Counted from the first letter of the stretch, positions 1 to 5,849 are shown. The stretch is 5,849 nucleotides of DNA from Propionibacteriaceae bacterium (GCA_030538175.1 JAUNUL010000196.1:1-5849), one strand, 5' to 3'. The notes: a model not told the origin generated them from the letters alone. Numbers and translations: made by a program.

Positions 1-1307
1 TGCGCAGCGGAGTCACCTTCCACGACGGCAGCACGTTCGACGCCGCCGACGTGGTCGCTACCTATGAGGCCGTCCTCGACCCGGCGAGCGCGTCCGAGAT
101 CGCATCGGCGTTCGAAATGATCGACACGGTCACCTCCCAGGCCACGGATGCCGGGGAGTCGGTGACGTTCACTCTCAAATATCCGTACGCCGACTTCCCC
201 GCCCGCCTGCTGCTCGCCATCGCACCCTCCGAGAAGCTGACCGGTGGGCTGGCGTCCGAATCGAGCCTCAACCGCGAGCCGGTCGGCACTGGGCCCTATC
301 AGCTGGCCGAGCTCAGCGCTGACAAGGCGGTTTTCGTCGCCAACGAGTCGTACTGGGGGCCGGTCCCGGAGGTCCGGGAGCTGACGACGGTCCACCTGCC
401 TGACGACGGTGCGCGCGCGATGCGCGTGGCGGCGGGTGAGTTCGATGGCACGGTGCTGCCGCCGGCCCTCGCCAAGACGTTTGAGGCCCGCAATGGCTTC
501 TCCGTCGAGGCCGCCCACTCCGCCGACTGGCGGGGCGTGTCACTCCCCGCCAACGTCGCGTTCACCGCTGACCCCCAGGTCCGCATCGCGCTCAACCTGG
601 CGGTCGACCGCGAGGCGATCGTCTCGAAGGTCCTGGCCGGGTACGGCACGGCCGCCCACACCCCCGTGTCCCCGATGTACGGCGATGCGTACGACCCGCA
701 GGCCGCCTTCCCCTTCGACCCTGACCGGGCAAAAGCCATGCTCGCTGCAGCAGGCTGGACGCCGGGGCCGGACGGCGTACTCGTCAAGGGCGGCGACCGG
801 GCGAGCTTCACAGTCGCGGTCAGCCCCACCGACTCGCTGCGCCGCGAACTGGCGACTGCCTTCGCCGCCGACATGAAGAAGATCGGCGTCGAGGTGAAGC
901 TGGAGGCCCTCGGCTGGGACAAGATCGAGCCCCGCGTCCGCGACCTGGGCATCCTGCTCGGTGGGGGTGACAAGCCGTACTCGCTCGACACCCAGGTGTT
1001 CGCGGCGCTGCACACCCCGATCGACGGCACGGCGGTGTGGGACAACCCCGGCCGTTTCGGCACCCCCGCCCTGGACGCCGCGCTCGATGAGGCCCGCCGC
1101 ACCGCCGACGAGTCCCGCCGCACGACCCTGTACCGGGATGTGCAGTCCGAATACCTGACCAACCCGTCGTACGTGTTCCTCGCCTTTCTCGAACACACCT
1201 ATGTAGTCCGCGACAGCGACTGGAAGCGGGCACCCGTGACCGTGGAGCCGCACGCCCACGGCGTCAACTGGGGCCCGTGGTGGAACCTCGCCACGTGGAC
1301 GCGCTGA
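1..1307 (+). CDS. Solute-binding protein of a peptide/nickel-type ABC importer (5' end outside window)
   Basis: This is the extracellular ligand-capture protein of the importer encoded downstream. The reading frame is open from base 3 at the window edge, so the start, signal peptide and first domain are missing; 434 residues are visible, against about 500-540 usual for this family. Seen: GVTFHDGSTFDAADVV at the very start, the family's typical motif leading into a helix; VGTGPY at 282-299; the conserved block RIALNLAVDREAIV near 583-624; FDPDRAKAMLAAAGW near 715-760; and a C-terminal VNWGPWWNLATWTR at 1263-1304. These match the SBP family 5 (DppA/OppA/NikA-like) fold. The first permease starts 6 bp after its TGA stop, so the two are almost certainly co-transcribed. 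The ligand (peptide, metal-chelate, opine or other) cannot be told from the sequence. In actinobacteria such proteins are normally lipoproteins, but the lipobox region is outside the window. Confidence 0.95.
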   Translation, partial: RSGVTFHDGSTFDAADVVATYEAVLDPASASEIASAFEMIDTVTSQATDAGESVTFTLKYPYADFPARLLLAIAPSEKLTGGLASESSLNREPVGTGPYQLAELSADKAVFVANESYWGPVPEVRELTTVHLPDDGARAMRVAAGEFDGTVLPPALAKTFEARNGFSVEAAHSADWRGVSLPANVAFTADPQVRIALNLAVDREAIVSKVLAGYGTAAHTPVSPMYGDAYDPQAAFPFDPDRAKAMLAAAGWTPGPDGVLVKGGDRASFTVAVSPTDSLRRELATAFAADMKKIGVEVKLEALGWDKIEPRVRDLGILLGGGDKPYSLDTQVFAALHTPIDGTAVWDNPGRFGTPALDAALDEARRTADESRRTTLYRDVQSEYLTNPSYVFLAFLEHTYVVRDSDWKRAPVTVEPHAHGVNWGPWWNLATWTR

Positions 1308-1313
1308 CCCGGC

Positions 1314-2333
1314 ATGACCACCACCGCCGCCAGCTTCACCGCCGCCCGCACCGCACGTCGCCGACGTGAGGTGCTGGGGCTGGTGTGGCGGCGGCTGGCG
1401 GTGCTGTTCCCCCTGCTGGCCGTGATCTCGATGGGGGTTTTCCTGCTGGCGGATGCGTCGCCCTTCGACCCCCTCGTCGGCTATCTGGGCGATCGCTACC
1501 AGTTCACCAGCGATGCCCAGCGGGGCACGCTCACCGAGACGCTGCAGCTCGACCAGAGCTGGTGGGTCGCCTGGACGACGTGGTTGGGCGGGCTCGTGCA
1601 GGGCGATCTGGGGCACTCCCGCGCGTACGCAATGCCGGTGGTCGACCTCATCGCGCAGCGGCTTCCCTGGACACTGCTGCTGTCAACGGCCGGGCTCGTG
1701 ATCGCCCTGGTCCTGGGCATCGCCGGTGGGGCTATGGCTGCACTGCGGCCGGGGTCGGTGATCGATCGACTGGTCAACGGCCTGGCGGTGGTCCTGCAGG
1801 CCGTGCCCCCCTTCGTGGTGGCCATGCTCGCCATCCTGGTGGGGGCCTTGGCGCTGGGCTGGTTCCCGGCCGGTGGGGCGTCCCCCATCACCGGGCCTCG
1901 GACGGTCGGGGCCGTCGCACACCACCTGGCGTTGCCCGCCCTCGTGCTGGGCCTGTCGCAAACGCCGTGGCTGTTGCTGGCCGTGCGCACCGAGGTGACC
2001 GCGGCGCTGTCGTCCGATGCCGTTCGTGCAGCCGTCTCCCGGGGCATCGGGTGGCCGCGGGTCGTGACCGGACACGTGTTGCCCCAGGCGTGGGCGCCGC
2101 TGGCGACGCTGGCGGGTGTCCGGCTGCCGGAGTTGATCGTGGGCGCCGTGTTGGTCGAGGAGGTGTTCGCCTGGCCGGGCCTCGCCGCCGCGCTGGTCAC
2201 CTCGGCGCGGGTGCTCGACCTGCCCCTGTTGGCGTTCCTGACCCTGGCGAGCACGGCGCTGGTGTTGTTGGGATCGCTGCTGGCCGATGTGGCGTACCTG
2301 CGTCTCGACCCCCGGGTGCGTGCCGATGACTGA
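1314..2333 (+). CDS. ABC importer permease, DppB-like
   Basis: An integral membrane subunit (339 aa) that forms half of the translocation channel. Seen: a basic N-terminus (ARRRREV), a first membrane helix about residues 27-46, an external segment ending in GDLGHSRAYAMPVVD (97-111), the hallmark just before the second helix in DppB-type permeases, then further hydrophobic helices about 120-142, 155-182, 203-224, 268-285 and 304-326. The cytoplasmic EAA-type coupling loop is about 236-257 (VRAAVSRGIGWPRV...HVLP), where the ATPases dock. VEEVFAWPGL (281-290) and a terminal LDPRVR (331-336) are also family signatures. The ATG start lies 6 bp after the binding-protein stop. No strong Shine-Dalgarno is visible, so translation probably depends on coupling to the upstream gene. 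Length is normal for the family. Confidence 0.95.
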   Translation: MTTTAASFTAARTARRRREVLGLVWRRLAVLFPLLAVISMGVFLLADASPFDPLVGYLGDRYQFTSDAQRGTLTETLQLDQSWWVAWTTWLGGLVQGDLGHSRAYAMPVVDLIAQRLPWTLLLSTAGLVIALVLGIAGGAMAALRPGSVIDRLVNGLAVVLQAVPPFVVAMLAILVGALALGWFPAGGASPITGPRTVGAVAHHLALPALVLGLSQTPWLLLAVRTEVTAALSSDAVRAAVSRGIGWPRVVTGHVLPQAWAPLATLAGVRLPELIVGAVLVEEVFAWPGLAAALVTSARVLDLPLLAFLTLASTALVLLGSLLADVAYLRLDPRVRADD

Positions 2334-3180
2334 CGTGGTGATCACGGGGGTGACCCCGTCGGTGCGGTTCCGGTGGCTCTCGTGGGCCTGGGTCGGGCTG
2401 GCCGCGATCGTGCTGTACGCGCTGGTGGTCCCCCTGCTGGCGCCGGCCGCCTGGCACGAGGTCGACCTGGCCGCGGCCCGCCAGGCACCGTCGGCGGCGC
2501 ACTGGTTCGGCACCGACAGCACCGGGCGCGACCTGTTCGTGCGGGTAGCCGAGGGGCTGCGGGTCAGTCTCCTGATCGCGGTCATCTGCTCGGTCACCTC
2601 CACGCTGATCGGGGTCGCGGTGGGCACCTTCGCCGCGGTGGCGGGTGGGGCGGTCGACGGTGTCCTGATGCGGTTCACCGATGCGACGAACGCGCTGCCG
2701 CACCTGCTGCTGGGCATCACGATCGTGGCCTTCTTCCCAGGGTCGCTGGTCGCGATCATCGCCTCGATCGCGTTGACCCATTGGCCCCAGGTCGCCCGCA
2801 TCGTGCGTTCGGTGGCCGTGACCACCCGGCGCATGGAGTTCGTCGACGCGGCGTACCTCGCCGGCGCCCGCCGGCGCGACGTAACCGTGCGGCACATCCT
2901 CCCGGCGGTCTCGGGGCAGGCCGCGGTCGCGATCGTGCTGCTGCTGCCACACGCGATCTGGCACGAGTCCACACTGTCGTTCCTCGGGTTGGGGCTGGCC
3001 CCCGACGCTGCCTCCCTCGGCACGCTGCTCGCGATCGCGCGTGGCGAGATGCTCATCGGCGCCTGGTGGGCGCTAGCGTTCCCCGCTGTCGTGCTCGTGG
3101 TGACCACGCTCGCGGCGTCGGGCATCGCGCACCGGCTGCAGCGCAGGTTCGCGCCCGTCGCGGAAGCGCGGGTGGCGTGA
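2326..3180 (+). CDS. ABC importer permease, DppC-like
   Basis: The second channel subunit (284 aa), partner of the DppB-like permease. I chose ATG 2326 because it gives an 8-bp overlap with the previous gene (ATGACTGA) and a typical short N-terminus. An earlier in-frame GTG at 2287 would add 13 residues lying entirely inside the upstream gene. Seen: a first helix about 18-38; HWFGTDSTGRDLF (59-71), the diagnostic DppC-family motif; helices about 79-106, 122-150, 198-212 and 244-266; an EAA coupling loop about 174-193 (DAAYLAGARRRDV...RHILP); and STLSFLGLG (215-223), another strong family signature. The stop codon shares one base with the start of the first ATPase. All expected elements are present and nothing suggests damage. 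The substrate cannot be inferred. Confidence 0.95.
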   Translation: MTDVVITGVTPSVRFRWLSWAWVGLAAIVLYALVVPLLAPAAWHEVDLAAARQAPSAAHWFGTDSTGRDLFVRVAEGLRVSLLIAVICSVTSTLIGVAVGTFAAVAGGAVDGVLMRFTDATNALPHLLLGITIVAFFPGSLVAIIASIALTHWPQVARIVRSVAVTTRRMEFVDAAYLAGARRRDVTVRHILPAVSGQAAVAIVLLLPHAIWHESTLSFLGLGLAPDAASLGTLLAIARGEMLIGAWWALAFPAVVLVVTTLAASGIAHRLQRRFAPVAEARVA

Positions 3181-4052
3181 TGGCAACCCGCGCCGAGGTC
3201 ACCGGCCTGACCCTCCGCATCCCGACCCAGGTGGCTGGGCGCCCCGCGTTCGTCCACGCGGCCACCGACGTCTCGATCACCCTGGCGGCCGGACGCGTGC
3301 ACGCCCTGGTCGGCGAGTCGGGCAGCGGCAAGTCGGTGCTCGCCTCGACCCTGACCGGCCTGCTGCCCCCGGGGACGCGCGTGAGCGGCCGCGTGGTCGT
3401 CGACGGGGTCGATGTGACGCCCGCCCTGGGTACGCCGCGGCACCGCAGCTGGGGCCGTCTGCGCGGCCGCGTCGTCGGGAGCGTGGCCCAATCGGCGGCC
3501 ACGTCCTTCACCCCGACGCGCACCATTGGCAGCCAGCTCCTCGAGGCGATCGAGGCACTGGGGGGCACCCAGTCGGCCGACGAACTTGCCGACATTGCGC
3601 GCCTGCCTGCCTGGGCACTCGCCGCGTACCCCCATGAACTGTCCGGCGGGCTGGTCGGGCGCGCGGCACTGGCGGCAGCCCTGGCCGGGCAACCATCGAT
3701 CATCGTGGCCGACGAACCGACAGCATCCCTGGACCGTGACCTGGCCGGACAGGTGCTCGACCTGCTTCGCAACCAGGCCGACGCTGGGGCGGCCGTACTG
3801 CTGATCACCCACGACGTGGCCGGCCTGCTGGATCGTGCGGTCGCCGACGATGTGTCGGTGATGTACGCCGGCCGCATCGTCGAACAGGGTGTGGCCGCGC
3901 AGGTGTGGGCGGACCCGAGCGCGGCGTACACCAGGGCTTTGCTCGCCGCGCTCCCCCGCAACGGCCTGCACGTCGTTCCCGGCGATCCGCCGGCACTGAC
4001 CGATCTGGCCGAGGGTGTCCGATTCGAAGACCGACTGAAGGAGGCGTTATGA
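3180..4052 (+). CDS. ABC importer ATPase, DppD-like, with degenerate signature motif
   Basis: A cytoplasmic nucleotide-binding subunit (290 aa) that powers the importer. The ATG overlaps the previous stop as TGATG; upstream coding in this frame is out-of-frame shadow of the permease. Seen: Walker A GESGSGKS (45-52), Q-loop Gln104 (VAQSAATSFTP), signature LSGGL (154-158), Walker B IIVADEPTASLD (174-185) with D178/E179, and switch His211 (ITHD). Two departures: the usual Gln after LSGG is Leu, and the stretch from Q-loop to signature is about 50 residues, which by my recollection is 15-20 shorter than in OppD/DppD proteins. The C-terminus keeps part of the oligopeptide-transporter extension (AAYTRALLAALP 248-259, VPGDPPAL 266-273, then GVRFEDR), but the cysteines expected around this extension are absent. 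All catalytic residues remain, so it is probably an active ATPase working as a heterodimer with the next gene product. Confidence 0.93.
   Translation: MATRAEVTGLTLRIPTQVAGRPAFVHAATDVSITLAAGRVHALVGESGSGKSVLASTLTGLLPPGTRVSGRVVVDGVDVTPALGTPRHRSWGRLRGRVVGSVAQSAATSFTPTRTIGSQLLEAIEALGGTQSADELADIARLPAWALAAYPHELSGGLVGRAALAAALAGQPSIIVADEPTASLDRDLAGQVLDLLRNQADAGAAVLLITHDVAGLLDRAVADDVSVMYAGRIVEQGVAAQVWADPSAAYTRALLAALPRNGLHVVPGDPPALTDLAEGVRFEDRLKEAL
4038..4044 (+). promoter_or_regulatory. Strong Shine-Dalgarno for the second ATPase
   Basis: AAGGAGG lies 4 bp before ATG 4049, inside the end of the first ATPase gene. It is the only strong ribosome-binding site in the operon; the other internal starts have weak or no visible site. 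It is the main reason to believe translation starts at 4049 and includes the repetitive N-terminal segment. Confidence 0.8.
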
Positions 4053-4999
4053 GCGGGACGGACGTTGTGAACGGGATCAGCGTCGGGAGCGGGATGAGCG
4101 TCGCGCGTGCGGTGAGTACGCCGGCCGGACCGGTGGCGCCGGAGGTGGTGACGCCGGACGGGGTGGTGGCTCCAGGCGGGCTGGCGCAGGACGGACTGGG
4201 GACGCGGGTCAAGGCCGTTGCGCCAGTCGAGGTGGTGGCGCAGGACGGACTGGGGACGCCGGTCAAGGCCGTTGCGCCAGACGATGTGGCGGCGCCAGGC
4301 GGGTTGGTGAGGCCGGAGGGACTGGTGGCGCAGGGCGTGCGGGTGTCCTTCGATGGGCGCATCGTGCTCGACGGGGTTTCGATGAGCCTGCCCCGCGGGC
4401 GCACCATGGGGCTGGTGGGGCCGTCGGGGATCGGCAAGTCGACGCTGGCGCGCGTCTTGGCGGGGCTGCTGGTGCCCCAGGCAGGCACGGTCACCCACGA
4501 CGGCGCCCCGGTGGTCACCCGGCGCGGGCGCATGAGCAACCGGATCGGCATGCTGTTCCAGTCGCCGCGCCGATCCTGCAACCCGCAGCAACGGTTGGGC
4601 GAACTGATCGCGGAGCCGCTGCGCTACCGGCCTCGTGGGGAGCCCAGGACGCCGCGGTCCGCCCACGCCGCACGCGTGGCCGAGGTCGCCGCCGAGGTGG
4701 GCCTGACCACCGACCTCCTCGGACGGCTGCCCGCGGAGGTCAGTGACGGCCAGCTCCAACGCGCCGCGCTGGCCCGCGCGTTGGTCACCGACCCCGCGTA
4801 CCTCATCTGCGATGAAGCCACCGCCATGCTGGACGCCCTCACCACCGCCTCGATCGTGGCCGTCCTGCGCCGCCGGACGGAGGCCGGGCTCGGCGTACTC
4901 GCCATCAGCCACGATCGCGAACTGCTTGACGCCTGGGCCGACGACATCATCGAGCTGGGCGGGCCGGCTAGCGCGTCCAGCGTGAACACCGCGGCGTGA
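4049..4999 (+). CDS. ABC importer ATPase, DppF/NikE-like, with repetitive N-terminal extension
   Basis: The second nucleotide-binding subunit (316 aa). I chose ATG 4049 because it forms an ATGA overlap with the previous stop and follows a strong AAGGAGG; an in-frame ATG at 4094 and GTG at 4307 are less likely starts. The ABC domain only begins about residue 90: Walker A GPSGIGKS (124-131), Q-loop Gln171 (LFQSPRRSCNP), signature VSDGQ (231-235), Walker B YLICDEATAMLD (251-262) with D255/E256, and switch His288 (ISHD). Residues 1-90 are low-complexity Ala/Pro/Val/Gly/Asp sequence without recognisable domain, including two near-identical 18-residue units (46-63 and 64-81). Family members normally start directly with the ABC domain. 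The C-terminal oligopeptide extension is absent, as in shorter NikE-like proteins. It is the last gene of the operon. The extension may be a flexible tail or partly an over-long start call. Confidence 0.92.
   Translation: MSGTDVVNGISVGSGMSVARAVSTPAGPVAPEVVTPDGVVAPGGLAQDGLGTRVKAVAPVEVVAQDGLGTPVKAVAPDDVAAPGGLVRPEGLVAQGVRVSFDGRIVLDGVSMSLPRGRTMGLVGPSGIGKSTLARVLAGLLVPQAGTVTHDGAPVVTRRGRMSNRIGMLFQSPRRSCNPQQRLGELIAEPLRYRPRGEPRTPRSAHAARVAEVAAEVGLTTDLLGRLPAEVSDGQLQRAALARALVTDPAYLICDEATAMLDALTTASIVAVLRRRTEAGLGVLAISHDRELLDAWADDIIELGGPASASSVNTAA
4182..4280 (+). repeat. In-frame 54-bp-period tandem duplication inside the second ATPase gene
   Basis: Bases 4182-4226 and 4236-4280 are 45-bp copies that differ at one position (G4206 versus C4260), with a period of 54 bp, or 18 codons. 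They encode AQDGLGTRVKAVAP and AQDGLGTPVKAVAP. A shorter related block encoding APGGL occurs before the first copy (about residues 41-45) and after the second (82-86). The near-identity at the DNA level points to a recent duplication. Because the period is a multiple of three, copy-number change would keep the frame. Confidence 0.9.
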
Positions 5000-5007
5000 A
5001 CATCGCG

Positions 5008-5075
5008 CATTCGTGACATTGGGCGTGATCGCGCAGGCACCCCGGCGTGCCCCGCGGTCATTTGTGACATAGGCC
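5008..5075 (+). repeat. Two direct copies of a CATTYGTGACATWGG-like motif
   Basis: CATTCGTGACATTGGGC (5008-5024) and CATTTGTGACATAGGCC (5059-5075) match at 14 of 17 positions and start 51 bp apart, in the gap between two convergent genes. An 8-bp direct repeat ATCGCGCA also occurs at 5002-5009 and 5028-5035, which may be chance. The pair is too conserved to ignore but has no assigned role. It could be a protein-binding site or the remains of a mobile element end. Confidence 0.5.
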
Positions 5076-5089
5076 CCGTTGTCCCTGGC

Positions 5090-5116
5090 TGTTCAGCGCG
5101 CCCGCCGACCTGAACA
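5090..5116. terminator. Weak candidate bidirectional terminator hairpin
   Basis: TGTTCAG (5090-5096) and CTGAACA (5110-5116) form a perfect 7-bp stem around a 13-base GC-rich loop, in the gap between the convergent operon end (4999) and the end of the minus-strand gene (5128). There is no T-tract on either side and the loop is long, so this is only a candidate. A second, smaller inverted repeat, GGCAC/GTGCC, lies at 5036-5040 and 5047-5051. Confidence 0.3.
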
Positions 5117-5127
5117 ATGATCTGCAC

Positions 5128-5652
5128 TCACAACAGCGAGCGCACGACCCGGATCTGTTGCTTCATGTCGGAACAGTTCCGGCCAACGTGGTCCTCGACC
5201 CAGTCGAAGAAGCGCTCCGCGCTGTCCAACACCCCCGGGATGAAATCGCTCGGATCAACCGGAACTCGGTTAGCGCCCACGCGGAAGATCCCGACGTTTC
5301 CTTTGCGCTCGAAAGACATCACAAGCGGCTGCCCCGGGAAAGACATCTCTGCGTGACCATCAGCCAAGAATCCCTGGCAGAGCCCCACCAGTTCATGCCA
5401 CAGCCCATCGACGTCATCCCACTGGTCGGCAGTGAAGATGTCCCGACCGAAGTACGCCAAGCGCAGCAGCCCATCACTGCCATACGGATTGCGTTTGAGC
5501 CGGTCAAGCCAGACCTCGGCAGCTCGGGCCGGCTCGGCCTCGACGCTGACGAGATAGTGCTCCGGACGGGCGACGAAATCATCCAGATCGGTCACCGTGT
5601 GTGGGAGCAGAAGGAGTGTCTCACTCTCCACCGCAGGCAACGTGTCGTTCAT
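5128..5652 (-). CDS. Hypothetical soluble protein, 174 aa, next to the CRISPR array
   Basis: I do not recognise this family. The start is ATG at 5652, preceded by AAGGAG at 5657-5662; a TTG further upstream (5673) would place that site inside the gene and is rejected. The protein has no signal peptide or membrane segment and is acidic overall. An N-terminal part with several Asp/Glu-rich helical stretches (about 22-95, including DDVDGLWHELVGLCQGFLAD) is followed by a probable beta-rich centre (EMSFPGQPLVMSFERKGNVG, 102-121) and a C-terminal helical region about 142-174 (DSAERFFDWVEDHVG). It has two cysteines (92 and 160) and no recognisable catalytic motif. Its GC content is lower than the operon's (about 60% in one 60-bp line counted, against about 73% in an operon line). 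The size and layout recall small immunity-type proteins of toxin systems, but that is a guess; no toxin gene is seen in the window. Confidence 0.8.
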   Translation of the reverse strand: MNDTLPAVESETLLLLPHTVTDLDDFVARPEHYLVSVEAEPARAAEVWLDRLKRNPYGSDGLLRLAYFGRDIFTADQWDDVDGLWHELVGLCQGFLADGHAEMSFPGQPLVMSFERKGNVGIFRVGANRVPVDPSDFIPGVLDSAERFFDWVEDHVGRNCSDMKQQIRVVRSLL

Positions 5653-5656
5653 GGCT

Positions 5657-5662
5657 CTCCTT
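5657..5662 (-). promoter_or_regulatory. Ribosome-binding site of the minus-strand gene
   Basis: Read on the minus strand this is AAGGAG, 4 bp before ATG 5652. It decides the start in favour of the ATG over the upstream TTG. It also shows that the gene has its own translation signal within the 60 bp separating it from the first CRISPR repeat. Confidence 0.75.
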
Positions 5663-5712
5663 ACTTGGGACAAAACCGAACCAAATGGCCCCTCGCGCGC
5701 TCCGTTGCGGAA

Positions 5713-5849
5713 CCCTCAACGAAGGTCCCCAGCCGAAGCTGGGGAGACTGGGGCGTCGGGGCGGTGGCTGTGAAGAACAACAAGCCCTCAACGAAGGTCC
5801 CCAGCCGAAGCTGGGGAGACTAACGCATCGACGCCAAGATGTTGCTGAG
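5713..5849. CRISPR. Edge of a CRISPR array: two identical 37-bp repeats, one full spacer, one cut spacer
   Basis: Repeats at 5713-5749 and 5785-5821 are identical over all 37 bases, and the flanking bases differ at once on both sides. Each consists of CCCTCAACGAAGG, a perfect 8-bp stem TCCCCAGC/GCTGGGGA (5726-5733 and 5738-5745 in the first copy) with loop CGAA, and a short GACT end. The spacer between them (5750-5784) is 35 bp, and 28 bp of possible next spacer (5822-5849) run into the window edge. Repeat and spacer lengths and the internal hairpin fit a type I-like CRISPR. Read on the minus strand, the hairpin is followed by a 13-base tail CCTTCGTTGAGGG, in the position of the 3' TTGAAAC-like handle of many type I repeats, so minus-strand transcription is more likely. 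No cas gene is in the window and the subtype cannot be assigned. No AT-rich leader is seen in 5653-5712, so 5713 may be the far end of the array. Confidence 0.82.

Noticed and set aside
2287..2325. GTG start at 2287 for the DppC-like permease
   Set aside because: It would lie deep in the preceding gene and add residues not seen in the family; ATG 2326 gives a normal short overlap.
1683..3971. 762-codon open frame on the minus strand opposite the permeases and first ATPase
   Set aside because: Long antisense frames are common in GC-rich DNA. Its protein is low-complexity Arg/Gly/Pro/Ala-rich with no family motifs, while the plus strand has clear ABC transporter genes.
4182..4280. Possible CRISPR-like repeat pair
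   Set aside because: The copies are 45 bp with only about 9 bp between them, differ at one base, and lie in frame inside a coding gene. This is a tandem duplication, not an array.
3053..4912. 619-codon minus-strand frame with repeated HHLDWRNGLDPRPQSVLR-like units
   Set aside because: The units are the antisense translation of the tandem duplication in the second ATPase gene; the frame lies opposite well-supported coding sequence.
5011..5030. Possible CRP/GlxR-type operator (TGTGA-N6-TCACA)
   Set aside because: The GTGA elements here are in direct, not inverted, orientation, and no promoter is needed between two convergent genes.
5653..5673. TTG start at 5673 for the minus-strand gene
   Set aside because: The AAGGAG at 5657-5662 is correctly placed for ATG 5652 and would be inside the gene if TTG were used.
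5158..5823. Long plus-strand open frame covering the orphan gene and the CRISPR repeats
   Set aside because: It is the antisense shadow of the minus-strand gene. Its repeated PSTKVPSRSWGD peptide is simply the CRISPR repeat translated, and no ribosome-binding site supports it.

Overview
The window is very GC-rich (roughly 70% in the main operon, by eye), with strong G/C bias at third codon positions, tightly packed overlapping genes and ABC-importer components typical of a high-GC Gram-positive bacterium. An actinomycete is the best guess; the genus cannot be fixed from the sequence alone.

Bases 1-4999 (+ strand) hold a five-gene peptide/nickel/opine-type (Opp/Dpp/Nik family) ABC import operon. 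In order these are a solute-binding protein cut by the left edge of the window, two DppB/DppC-like permeases, and two separate ATPases. The genes are 6 bp apart or overlap by 8, 1 and 4 bp, so they look like one translationally coupled transcript. The binding protein would capture the ligand outside the cell, the two permeases form the channel, and the two ATPases form a heterodimeric motor. Nothing in the sequence identifies the ligand. Two things are unusual in the motor. The first ATPase has a degenerate signature (LSGGL) and a remnant C-terminal extension. The second has a VSDGQ signature and an extra N-terminal segment of about 90 residues, rich in Ala/Pro/Val/Gly, that contains an in-frame 54-bp tandem duplication.

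Bases 5000-5127 are a short convergent intergenic region with two copies of a CATTYGTGACATWGG-like motif and a weak hairpin.

Bases 5128-5652 (- strand) encode a 174-residue soluble protein of unknown function. Its GC content (about 60% in the stretch counted) is lower than that of the operon.

Bases 5713-5849 hold the edge of a CRISPR array: two identical 37-bp repeats, each with a perfect 8-bp stem and CGAA loop, separated by one 35-bp spacer, then 28 bp of a possible second spacer cut by the window end. No cas gene is visible. The right side of the window therefore looks like the border of a defence or accessory region next to a housekeeping-type transporter operon.
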